A DNA stretch of 64,000 bases from Novosphingobium jiangmenense (GTDB taxonomy: Bacteria; Pseudomonadota; Alphaproteobacteria; Sphingomonadales; Sphingomonadaceae): contig NZ_JADQDC010000008.1 in assembly GCF_015694345.1 (NCBI RefSeq), forward strand, positions 140,263 through 204,262, read 5' to 3'. A program made the position numbers and the translations under genes. Below are positions 1-6,720 of this stretch, in pieces; within the stretch, counting starts at the first letter, position 1, and every line of letters starts with the position of its first letter. A model generated the notes under the pieces. That model saw nothing but the letters and a program-made list of their open reading frames with translations. It made no database searches and was not told the DNA's origin.

Positions 1-153
1 ATAAGGATCGGCCACAGTCTCGCCGAAGAACGTCTCGACCACCGGCCCGCGCTCGGTCGTGGGGTACTTCAACGCGGCATCTCCTGCATGGGCAGACGAC
101 GACATGGCAACAGCCGCCACCGCAGTGGCGAGCAGGACTTGGCGCAAGGGCAT
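1..153 (-). CDS. Prolyl oligopeptidase (S9A family), N-terminal fragment cut by window edge
   Basis: Only the first 51 codons are in the window. The protein starts with a clear Sec signal peptide (MPLRQVLLATAVAAVAM, then an SSSAHA cleavage region), followed by a YPTTERGPVVETFFGE segment and then VADPY. That block is the usual opening of the beta-propeller domain of secreted S9A prolyl oligopeptidases, which cut after proline in short peptides in the periplasm. The catalytic domain lies outside the window, so activity cannot be judged. The ATG at 153 follows directly upstream of the signal peptide. Family assignment rests on this N-terminal motif only. Confidence 0.75.
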   Translation of the reverse strand, partial: MPLRQVLLATAVAAVAMSSSAHAGDAALKYPTTERGPVVETFFGETVADPY

Positions 154-250
154 GGGAAGGCTTTCCGGTGAATCATTCGGTTGCACCGGAAACTAGCCAC
201 CTCCCAGTGCCGCACAAGCCCCCGAAACGAAATGCGAGCGGAACCATAAC

Positions 251-282
251 GAAAAACGGGCGGAGCCAGCGGCCCCGCCCGT
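251..282 (-). terminator. Rho-independent terminator after rplQ
   Basis: On the minus strand a 12-bp stem (one mismatch; ACGGGCGGGGCC paired with GGCTCCGCCCGT) closed by a 3-nt loop is followed by a T-run (251-255). It lies about 30 nt beyond the rplQ stop, so it ends the rpsM-rpsK-rpoA-rplQ transcript. Confidence 0.8.
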
Positions 283-311
283 CAATCTCGTCGGTCGAAC
301 CGAAGCGCGGA

Positions 312-737
312 TTACGCGGCTTCGTATTCGTCCTCATCAGCCGTCATCACCGGACCCGAGTCCTGGCCCTTGGCCGAGGTGTCGCGATCAACCAGCTCGA
401 TCACGGCGATCGGAGCGGCGTCCGAAGCGCGGTAACCGGCCTTGATGATGCGGGTGTAGCCGCCGTTGCGGTCGGCATAACGCTCGGCGAGGGTCGAGAA
501 CAGCTTCTGCTCCTGCGCAGCGTCAAGCAGACGGGCGTGGGCGAGACGGCGGTTCGAAAGTCCGCCCTTCTTGCCGAGCGTGATCAGCTTTTCGATGTAG
601 GGGCGCAGTTCGCGAGCCTTCGGCAGCGTCGTGGTGATCTGCTCATGCTTGATCAGAGCCGCAGCGAGGTTGCGCAGCAGCGCAATGCGGTGCGAGGAGG
701 TACGACCGAGCTTACGCTGGCCCAGCTTGTGACGCAT
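312..737 (-). CDS. rplQ: 50S ribosomal protein L17
   Basis: Structural protein of the large ribosomal subunit near the exit tunnel. The start [32 protein letters not shown] is split here as the diagnostic blocks [12 protein letters not shown] and [13 protein letters not shown]. The 141-residue product is longer than the enterobacterial L17 (about 127) because of an acidic C-terminal tail (DEDEYEAA), common in alphaproteobacteria. It is the last gene of the rpsM-rpsK-rpoA-rplQ unit and is followed by a strong terminator. The gap to rpoA (202 nt) carries a large inverted repeat. Confidence 0.97.
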   Translation of the reverse strand: MRHKLGQRKLGRTSSHRIALLRNLAAALIKHEQITTTLPKARELRPYIEKLITLGKKGGLSNRRLAHARLLDAAQEQKLFSTLAERYADRNGGYTRIIKAGYRASDAAPIAVIELVDRDTSAKGQDSGPVMTADEDEYEAA

Positions 738-859
738 GTGTCTTTCCTTCCGTTCGTAGGGGGGCCGTGCGAGGTACCCCGATCCAGGCGGCGAATTCGG
801 GCTGCCGCCAAGTCACCCTTGCCTTCCAAAGAAGGCGGAACTTCAGCACCTCTTGCACT

Positions 860-933
860 GCGCCCCCGCGAAGGCGGGGGCCTCAGGCCGATCAGCGCCT
901 GTCCGAACGAGGCCCCCGACTTCGCGGGGGCGC
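860..933. repeat. Inverted repeat between rpoA and rplQ
   Basis: Two 23-nt arms (860-882 and 911-933) are reverse complements with one mismatch, separated by 28 nt. Each arm is itself partly self-complementary (CCCCCGC...GCGGGGG), so the unit can form one long hairpin or two short ones. It has no T-run and is better explained as a dispersed palindromic repeat or mRNA-processing hairpin than as a terminator. The rest of the 202-nt gap holds only the rplQ ribosome-binding region. Confidence 0.75.
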
Positions 934-939
934 AAGTTC

Positions 940-2004
940 TCAGCCCAGCAATTCCTGCTCGAGCTTCTTGGCCATCTCTTCGATGTTCTCCGGCGGCCAG
1001 CCGGGGATGTCCATGCCGAGGCGCAGGCCCATCGACGAGAGGACTTCCTTGATCTCGTTGAGCGACTTGCGGCCGAAGTTCGGCGTGCGCAGCATCTCGG
1101 CTTCGGTCTTCTGGACCAGGTCGCCGATGTAGATGATGTTGTCGTTCTTGAGGCAGTTGGCCGAACGCACCGACAGCTCGAGTTCGTCGACCTTCTTGAG
1201 AAGGTAACGGTTGAGCTGGTTGGCATCGCTCTCTTCCGGCGCATGGGCGGCAACGCCACCGGCAACCGAAGGAACGTGGCCGACCGGCACCTGGTCATCG
1301 AAGTGGACGAACAGCGCGAGCTGGTCCTGGAGGATGCGCGCGGCATAGGCCACGGCGTCTTCCGGGGTGATCGTGCCATCGGTTTCGACCGTCAGGTTGA
1401 GCTTGTCGTAGTCAAGCTCCTGACCGATACGGGCGTTGTCGACCTTGTACGAAACCTGGCGGACCGGCGAGTAGAGCGAGTCGACCGGGATCAGGCCGAT
1501 CGGTGCGTCAACCGGACGGTTCGACACGGCCGGGACATAGCCCTTGCCGGTGTCGACGGTCAGTTCCATGTTGAACGTCGCGCCTTCGTCGAGATTGCAG
1601 ATCACGAGGTCCTTGTTCATGACCTCGATGTCGCCGGTGACGGCGATGTCGCCAGCCTTCACTTCGCCCGGGCCGGTGGCCGAGAGCTGCAGACGCTTGG
1701 GGCCTTCGCCCTGCATCTTGAGGGCAATCTGCTTCACGTTGAGCACGATGTCGGTCACGTCTTCGCGGACGCCGGCCAGCGACGAGAATTCGTGAAGGAC
1801 GTTCTCGATCTTGATCGAGGTGACCGCCGCGCCCTGAAGCGAGGAGAGCAGCACGCGGCGCAGCGCGTTGCCGAGGGTGAGACCAAAGCCACGCTCCAGC
1901 GGTTCGGCGACGAAGGTCGCGCGGCGCTTGGCGTCGTTGCCCGGCTTGATCTCGAGATTGTTGGGCTTCTTCAGTTCCTGCCAGTTCTTGATGTTGACAG
2001 TCAT
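940..2004 (-). CDS. rpoA: DNA-directed RNA polymerase subunit alpha
   Basis: Assembles core RNA polymerase and contacts promoter UP elements and activators. The 354 residues show the N-terminal dimerisation domain (residues about 20-235, with [19 protein letters not shown]) and the C-terminal DNA-binding domain (about 265-335, with [11 protein letters not shown] and [14 protein letters not shown]). Length is slightly above E. coli (329) and normal for sphingomonads. It is preceded by rpsK and followed by rplQ, the conserved order. An ATG at 2004 with upstream CCAGGGGAATTCC supplies a good ribosome-binding site. Confidence 0.98.
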   Translation of the reverse strand: MTVNIKNWQELKKPNNLEIKPGNDAKRRATFVAEPLERGFGLTLGNALRRVLLSSLQGAAVTSIKIENVLHEFSSLAGVREDVTDIVLNVKQIALKMQGEGPKRLQLSATGPGEVKAGDIAVTGDIEVMNKDLVICNLDEGATFNMELTVDTGKGYVPAVSNRPVDAPIGLIPVDSLYSPVRQVSYKVDNARIGQELDYDKLNLTVETDGTITPEDAVAYAARILQDQLALFVHFDDQVPVGHVPSVAGGVAAHAPEESDANQLNRYLLKKVDELELSVRSANCLKNDNIIYIGDLVQKTEAEMLRTPNFGRKSLNEIKEVLSSMGLRLGMDIPGWPPENIEEMAKKLEQELLG

Positions 2005-2125
2005 GGAATTCCCCTGGGGTTTGTGCGGGCTTTTGCCGGTTGCCGGGATGCTTAATTCCCGGCTCCGGTCGAGGTATTGGGTGAAAGGGGCGCCGGTACC
2101 TGCGCCCCATCCACCATAGGCAGGA

Positions 2126-2515
2126 TCAGACGCGACGACGCTTCGACGGACGAACGCCGTTGTGCGGGATCGGGGTCACGTCACGGATCGCCGTGATGGT
2201 GAAGCCGACCGCCTGGAGGGCGCGCAGGGCGCTCTCGCGGCCCGAACCGGGGCCCTTGACTTCGACTTCGAGGGTGCGGACGCCATGTTCCGCAGCCTTT
2301 TTGCCGGCGTCGTCAGCAGCGACCTGCGCGGCGTACGGCGTCGACTTGCGGCTGCCCTTGAAGCCCATCATGCCGGCCGACGACCACGAGATGGCGTTGC
2401 CCTGTGCGTCGGTGATGGTCACCATGGTGTTGTTGAAGCTGGCGTTGACGTGCGCAATGCCGCTGGTGATGTTCTTGCGCTCGCGCCGCTTGATGCGCTG
2501 AGGTTCGCGTGCCAT
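2126..2515 (-). CDS. rpsK: 30S ribosomal protein S11
   Basis: Platform protein of the small subunit that contacts mRNA near the Shine-Dalgarno helix. The 129 residues have the family's glycine-rich core ([13 protein letters not shown], residues about 89-101) and the conserved C-terminus [16 protein letters not shown]. Length matches E. coli S11. It sits 48 nt downstream of rpsM and 121 nt upstream of rpoA, in the usual order. Confidence 0.98.
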   Translation of the reverse strand: MAREPQRIKRRERKNITSGIAHVNASFNNTMVTITDAQGNAISWSSAGMMGFKGSRKSTPYAAQVAADDAGKKAAEHGVRTLEVEVKGPGSGRESALRALQAVGFTITAIRDVTPIPHNGVRPSKRRRV

Positions 2516-2563
2516 TTTTTCTATCCTCGAGAAACTGGGGACGGAAGAAGGACCTGAAAGGTC

Positions 2564-2932
2564 TTACTTCTTCTTGCCGGCGATCGGCTTGGCCTTGCCC
2601 TTGCGGGTGCGGGCGTTGGTGTGGGTGCGCTGGCCGCGGACCGGCAGGCCCTTGCGGTGACGCAAACCACGGTAGCACGCGAGGTCCATGAGACGCTTGA
2701 TGTTCATCGCCACTTCACGGCGAAGATCGCCTTCCACGGTGTGCTCGGCGTCGATCGTTTCGCGGATCTGAAGGATCTCTGCGTCCGAAAGATCGGCAAC
2801 GCGACGGGTATGTTCGATACCCAGCTTGTCGGCGATCTGCTTGGCCTTGAACGAGCCGATACCATGGATGTAGGTCAGCGCGATGATCACGCGCTTGTTG
2901 GTGGGGATGTTGACCCCGGCAATACGAGCCAC
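2564..2932 (-). CDS. rpsM: 30S ribosomal protein S13
   Basis: Head protein of the small subunit that contacts tRNA and forms bridges with the 50S subunit. I chose the GTG at 2932, giving [14 protein letters not shown] as the N-terminus and a 122-residue protein, the normal size. GGAG lies seven nucleotides before it. An upstream in-frame GTG at 2953 would add seven residues (MEQTEKQ) that the family lacks. The C-terminal [19 protein letters not shown] block is diagnostic. The usual upstream neighbours of the spc operon (adk, secY) are absent here; 360 bp of gene-free DNA comes first. Confidence 0.95.
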   Translation of the reverse strand: MARIAGVNIPTNKRVIIALTYIHGIGSFKAKQIADKLGIEHTRRVADLSDAEILQIRETIDAEHTVEGDLRREVAMNIKRLMDLACYRGLRHRKGLPVRGQRTHTNARTRKGKAKPIAGKKK

Positions 2933-2953
2933 TTGCTTCTCCGTTTGCTCCAC

Positions 2954-3313
2954 AGGCCGCGCGAATCGCTCACGCCGCCTATCTCATCGCGAAAACTCAC
3001 TCGGGAAAACCGGGATTTCTGCAGGGTTTCAGGAGTTTACCCCTGATTGTGCAGACTCTGCCCGGAAATGAGTGAAAGGCGCGATTAGGCGGTTTCGACT
3101 ACAACGTCAACCGTTTCGCAAGCACAAAGGGCGGACGGCGCACCGATGGCGGCACGGTCCTGCTCCGATATGGATGCGTCATACCGCAACTCGCACCCGT
3201 CGTCAAAACCGCATGCCCGACCGACCGTCCACCTCGGCGCCGCAAAGCCCGATTGCGCACGCCCAAATCTCATATTAGACTTTCGATTCTAAAAATCAGG
3301 GGGAGAAACAAAC
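2954..3313. promoter_or_regulatory. Gene-free divergent region between rpsM and the DoxX-like gene
   Basis: About 360 bp with no convincing gene. It must hold the promoter for the rpsM operon (minus) and for the DoxX-like gene (plus). A short inverted repeat TTAGA-N8-TCTAA (3275-3292) lies just ahead of the GGGGGAGA ribosome-binding site of the DoxX-like gene and could be an operator. A 62-codon minus-strand frame (3085-3273) was not accepted as a gene. Confidence 0.4.
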
Positions 3314-3721
3314 ATGCCTGCCATTCGCGTTCCAGCGCTCGTCCGCCTTGCCCTCATGCTCGTGCTGACGCTGTTGCTTTCGGCCTTCCACGGCTTCGTC
3401 GGCTGGCACAAGGCCTTCTCCTCGCGCGAGGAGCTGATCAGGCATACCGCCTGGACCGTCCACCTGCCCGACTGGCTCGGCAAGCTCGTCGGCGTGATCG
3501 AGATAGGCCTTGTCGCCGCCCTGCTCGTCGCCCTCCTGCGCCCGCGCTTCAGCCGCGTCGGCCAGCTCGCATGCTACGGCTTCATCGCGCTCGAACTGGT
3601 CTCCACCGCCACGCACCAGATCACGCAGGACGGCGCGTCGCTCCCACAGAACATCGTGTCGATCCTGCTCACCGCCTTGCTCGCCTGGCTCTTTGCAGAG
3701 CGGGCCCGCACCGCTAACTGA
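3314..3721 (+). CDS. DoxX-like small integral membrane protein
   Basis: The 135 residues contain four predicted membrane helices (about 8-26, 55-75, 84-100 and 111-128), with a loop FHGFVGWHKAFSS between the first two. This layout and length fit the DoxX-like family, whose members are linked to quinone or thiol redox in membranes but are mostly of unknown function. An excellent ribosome-binding site (GGGGGAGA) lies 7 nt before ATG 3314. It stands alone, 74 nt before the transglutaminase-like gene, and could share a transcript with it. Confidence 0.7.
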   Translation: MPAIRVPALVRLALMLVLTLLLSAFHGFVGWHKAFSSREELIRHTAWTVHLPDWLGKLVGVIEIGLVAALLVALLRPRFSRVGQLACYGFIALELVSTATHQITQDGASLPQNIVSILLTALLAWLFAERARTAN

Positions 3722-3795
3722 GGGACTGCGGCGCTGGTGGCGGCTTCCGCATCCTCCAGCGCCGGAACCTTCCCCTGACCAAGACCATCGGCCCA

Positions 3796-4578
3796 GTGCC
3801 ACAGGCCATCAACATAGCCGTAAAGCTCGACTATGCGATGACCGGCCCCGCCCCCGTGCTGATGCAGATCGGCGCGGCACAGACCGATGGCCAGCGCGTT
3901 CTCAAGGCCAGCTTCACCACCACGCCGGGAGTGGCGCACGTCGTCCCCGGTCACGATGGCCTTGGCGAACGCCTGTGGCTCGCACCCGAGACCGCCTTCA
4001 CCGTCGCCTACAACGCCACCGTCGCCATCGACCGCACCCCGGCCACACTCCCCAGCCTCGCCGCCGACAGCCTCACCGCCCTGCCCGGCGAAGTCCTCGA
4101 ATACCTCTTCCCCTCGCGCTATTGCCCGGTCGACACGATGCACGCCGCGGCGGTCGACATGTTCGGCCACTTGACCGGCGGTGCGGCGGTAGAGGCCGTG
4201 CGCGACTGGATCGCCACCCACCTCGCCTACGTCTCCGGCGCCAGCCACGGCGGCACCACCGCGCTCGACACCTTCCACGCCCGCGAAGGCGTCTGCCGCG
4301 ACTACGCCCACCTCCTGATCGCGCTGGTCCGATCCCTGGGCATCCCGGCGAGAATGGTCAGCGCCTACAGCCCCGACGTCACCCCGCAAGACTTCCACGC
4401 CCTCGCCCAGGTCTGGCTGGCTGGCGACTGGCACCTCGTCGACGCCACCGGCATGGCCGACCCTGCGACAACCGCGATCATCGGCGTTGGCCGCGACGCA
4501 GCTGACATCGCCTTCCTGACGATCTTCGGCGGGGCAACGCTGAACGAGCAGGTTGTCGAGGTCACCTTGCAGGACTGA
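3796..4578 (+). CDS. Transglutaminase-like cysteine protease family protein
   Basis: The C-terminal half has the transglutaminase core with a Cys-His-Asp triad: GVCRDYAHLLIALVRSLGIPAR (written as GVCRDYAHLL then IALVRSLGIPAR; Cys near residue 165), DFHALAQVWL (His near 200) and WHLVDATGM (Asp near 217). The N-terminal half is a beta-rich region seen in bacterial transglutaminase-like proteins. Such proteins are thought to be proteases or amidases; the substrate is unknown. No signal peptide is visible, so it is probably cytoplasmic. The GTG at 3796 gives 260 residues; ATG 3835 is an alternative start. Confidence 0.85.
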   Translation: MPQAINIAVKLDYAMTGPAPVLMQIGAAQTDGQRVLKASFTTTPGVAHVVPGHDGLGERLWLAPETAFTVAYNATVAIDRTPATLPSLAADSLTALPGEVLEYLFPSRYCPVDTMHAAAVDMFGHLTGGAAVEAVRDWIATHLAYVSGASHGGTTALDTFHAREGVCRDYAHLLIALVRSLGIPARMVSAYSPDVTPQDFHALAQVWLAGDWHLVDATGMADPATTAIIGVGRDAADIAFLTIFGGATLNEQVVEVTLQD

Positions 4579-4621
4579 CGCACAGACCGGCAAACTCTGC
4601 CCCATGTTAAAATCCACCGTC

Positions 4622-4703
4622 ACCCCGGGCCCCGACCCGGGGTCCCGCTTCCTCCCCGCGTCCAACGCAGACGAAAAGCCAAGTCCCGGATCAAGTCCGG
4701 GAC
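4622..4703. repeat. Two short palindromes of the intergenic repeat cluster
   Basis: Perfect 8-bp arms at 4622-4629/4636-4643 (ACCCCGGG...CCCGGGGT) and 4683-4690/4696-4703 (GTCCCGGA...TCCGGGAC), each with a 5-6-nt loop. They lead a run of palindromes before the GIY-YIG gene. Between them and the next palindrome, CGAAAGC is repeated three times in tandem (4746-4766). No gene is visible in 4579-4878. Confidence 0.7.
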
Positions 4704-4790
4704 GACGCGAGTTGGAGGCGCAAATTTGCTTAGCGAGCAGATGGGCGAAAGCCGAAAGCCGAAAGCCAACCAGTCCAAACCAAACCCCTC

Positions 4791-4820
4791 GTCGCCCCGT
4801 GCTTGACACGGGGCTTGGCT
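4791..4820. repeat. 30-bp palindromic repeat, left flank of GIY-YIG gene
   Basis: A hairpin with 7-bp arms (CCCCGTG, 4795-4801; CACGGGG, 4807-4813) inside a 30-bp asymmetric unit. Its reverse complement recurs at 5204-5233 with one mismatch, so the nuclease gene lies between inverted copies. Confidence 0.85.
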
Positions 4821-4878
4821 GTCCTTTGCACAGCTTGCGAAGCTTCCCCCGCACACCAACGTCCGCCATAACCCCAGC

Positions 4879-5205
4879 ATGGAAAAAGGCGGCGGGCTCT
4901 ACATCATGGCAAACCGTTACTGCGGCGGCATGTACGTCGGCGTCACGTCCGACCTGACCCGCCGCGTCTGGCAGCACCGCGAGGGCGAAGGCTCGATCCA
5001 CGTAAAGGACTTCGCCAAGACCAGACTGGTCTATGCCGAACGCCACGAGGAAATCGAACCTGCCATCGCCCGCGAGAAACTCGTCAAGAAATGGCGCCGC
5101 GAATGGAAATTCGCCCTGATCGAGGCGGACAATCCCGATTGGCGGGACCTGTGGGAACAATGGTATCCCAAAACCCAGGCCCCGCTCGACGACGACGCCA
5201 AGTAG
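4879..5205 (+). CDS. GIY-YIG (URI family) endonuclease
   Basis: A 108-residue single-domain nuclease. Seen are the GIY-like and YIG-like strands (GLYIMANR and GGMYVGVTSDLTRRVWQHREG, here given in parts), the catalytic Arg (RRVW region), and a Glu in the REKLVKKWRR helix expected to bind metal. Stand-alone URI-type proteins of about 95-110 residues are widespread in proteobacteria; their role is unsettled (repair, or selfish mobility). The gene is not in an operon. It is enclosed by inverted 30-bp palindromes at 4791-4820 and 5204-5233, and its TAG stop (5203-5205) lies partly inside the right copy. ATG 4879 matches the family's usual MKKGGxVYI start. Confidence 0.9.
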   Translation: MEKGGGLYIMANRYCGGMYVGVTSDLTRRVWQHREGEGSIHVKDFAKTRLVYAERHEEIEPAIAREKLVKKWRREWKFALIEADNPDWRDLWEQWYPKTQAPLDDDAK

Positions 5206-5233
5206 CCAAGCCCCGTGTCGAGCACGGGGCGAC
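5204..5233. repeat. 30-bp palindromic repeat, right flank of GIY-YIG gene
   Basis: Reverse complement of 4791-4820 with one mismatch; arms CCCCGTG (5211-5217) and CACGGGG (5223-5229). The last two bases of the GIY-YIG stop codon are the first two of the repeat. Confidence 0.85.
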
Positions 5234-5319
5234 GCGTGTTCTGGATTTGCGGGTTCTCAAGGCAATCAGCGGGTGAAAGATAGAAGGTGGTAGCAGACAA
5301 CCACCCAAACCACCCCACC

Positions 5320-5349
5320 GTCGCCCCGTGCTCGACACGGGGCTTGGCT
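5320..5349. repeat. 30-bp palindromic repeat, third copy
   Basis: Exact reverse complement of the copy at 5204-5233 and one mismatch from 4791-4820, in the orientation of the latter. It shows that the unit also occurs without an attached nuclease gene. A degenerate fourth copy follows at 5423-5449. Confidence 0.85.
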
Positions 5350-5422
5350 CCCCTTGCGGCCTTAGGCTTAGATTTTGGGGATTGATGCACCTGTCACCGC
5401 AATTCGCAACGAGCGTCAACCA

Positions 5423-5449
5423 CGTCCCCCGTGCTCGACATGGGGCTTA
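5423..5449. repeat. Degenerate copy of the 30-bp palindromic repeat
   Basis: Same orientation as 5320-5349; CCCCGTG-CTCGA-CATGGGG keeps most of the stem with one mismatched pair. The rest of 5234-5513 holds no recognisable gene. Confidence 0.6.
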
Positions 5450-5513
5450 GTCTTCCATGACGCCAGACCTAACATTCAGAAGCTTAGTAAAGTATTGCTG
5501 TACTTCTTTTTTG

Positions 5514-6608
5514 TTATGGTCGTGCGTCTTGATCATTCGCAGCCTCAAGCCTCAGTACAGGCTCGCCTGCCGGACGCTTAAAGGCAAGATTGTTGGCAAC
5601 ATCATGAATTTCCTGCATTCTGCGTTCAGTTTGAGACATCCCATCATCGCCAACCACATCAGCATCCTGAGGAGGAGGTAGATAGCGGACATCCACAGTT
5701 AGCCCACGCTCCACCCGCGCAAGAAATTGCCGAAGCGTCACGCTAAGGCCATTTCGGACCTCATTTTTCCTAGCCGCAGGTTTAAGTGACTGGGTCAACT
5801 CGTCAACCTTAGTCTTGATAGCTAAGTTGATTTGCTCCTCAATTTTCGGACCAAATATCTTTTCAACTTCTTCATCTTTAAATGCCTGCAACTTAGACGT
5901 TTCAGCTCTAATTTTCCGAATTTCTTCAACGGTTTTCCATGTCCCAAGCGCCCAATCTGTCAACTTTCCTATACTCTTCGCAACACCATATGAAACGACT
6001 AGCCATACTACCGGATCAGTAGTAGACAGCGCACCGACTTCGATTTCTTCCGGATTTTCACCTTGAGCCTCGGAAATTAAGCGCATTAACGCCTTCAAAA
6101 AATTGAGCTCATTTATAAAAACGGAAAAGGCGTTCTGAAACAATTTTCGAGGTATTTTAAAACCCACTTGACCGTGATCAACGTCATTTCCGGGATCTTC
6201 AATTCCAAAATGCTCCAAACCCTCAAGCAGCATACGATATTTTTCGATTTCGTCGTCGCGGTCCGATACTATCTCTTGAAGCTCATCTCTAATCACAGCT
6301 GGCGTCGCCGGGTTTTCTTGTATTGAATCTTCAATCTTATCGATAATATACGAGTCAAAGTCCTGCTTACCACCAATTTCTTCTAGCCTGTCCCAATCTC
6401 CCGGAGTCAAATGAGACTTCATCTTAGCAAAACTGAGCTTTGCCTCTTTAAAAGCTTCAGAAAATGCCGTTTGATAAGACGGATCAGAAGGATTTGATGT
6501 GAGGTTATTGAGGGCACCGAGAAGCTTTTTCAAATTCTTTTGCGTACCGAATTCTGTATCTAAGCCAATTGCCTTTGCTATGACTGACCTCAAAATTGAC
6601 GCGTCCAT
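5514..6608 (-). CDS. Unrecognised protein, AT-rich, likely acquired
   Basis: I do not recognise this 364-residue protein. Its DNA is far richer in A and T than everything around it and uses codons such as AAT, ATA and TTA that neighbours avoid, which points to recent acquisition. The sequence is mostly charged helix, with a possible coiled coil around residues 110-130 and 245-280, and one hydrophobic stretch (VVWLVVSYGVAKSIGKL, about residues 215-231) that could be a membrane-associated or buried helix. No catalytic motif is visible. The C-terminal 40 residues are rich in Pro and Asp. It is a single gene between a palindrome cluster and rel. Defence or phage-related function is possible but not shown. 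Confidence 0.75.
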   Translation of the reverse strand: MDASILRSVIAKAIGLDTEFGTQKNLKKLLGALNNLTSNPSDPSYQTAFSEAFKEAKLSFAKMKSHLTPGDWDRLEEIGGKQDFDSYIIDKIEDSIQENPATPAVIRDELQEIVSDRDDEIEKYRMLLEGLEHFGIEDPGNDVDHGQVGFKIPRKLFQNAFSVFINELNFLKALMRLISEAQGENPEEIEVGALSTTDPVVWLVVSYGVAKSIGKLTDWALGTWKTVEEIRKIRAETSKLQAFKDEEVEKIFGPKIEEQINLAIKTKVDELTQSLKPAARKNEVRNGLSVTLRQFLARVERGLTVDVRYLPPPQDADVVGDDGMSQTERRMQEIHDVANNLAFKRPAGEPVLRLEAANDQDARP

Positions 6609-6720
6609 AATGCCCCCAAAGCAAGAAACCGCTTCAAACTAATTCGGTAGAACACTAAACCAATATAGCTGCCATTTGCATATGAGCAGAACACCACCAC
6701 AGTCTTCGCCCCGCTCCCCC

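Noticed and set aside
853..2055. 400-codon plus-strand frame opposite rpoA
   Set aside because: Shadow of rpoA in high-GC codon structure; no family similarity, and the real gene is certain.
3085..3273. 62-codon minus-strand frame between rpsM and the DoxX-like gene
   Set aside because: No ribosome-binding site, no recognised sequence, and unlike codon use.
3574..5160. 528-codon minus-strand frame
   Set aside because: Runs opposite three plus-strand genes and through palindromic repeats; a GC-rich shadow.
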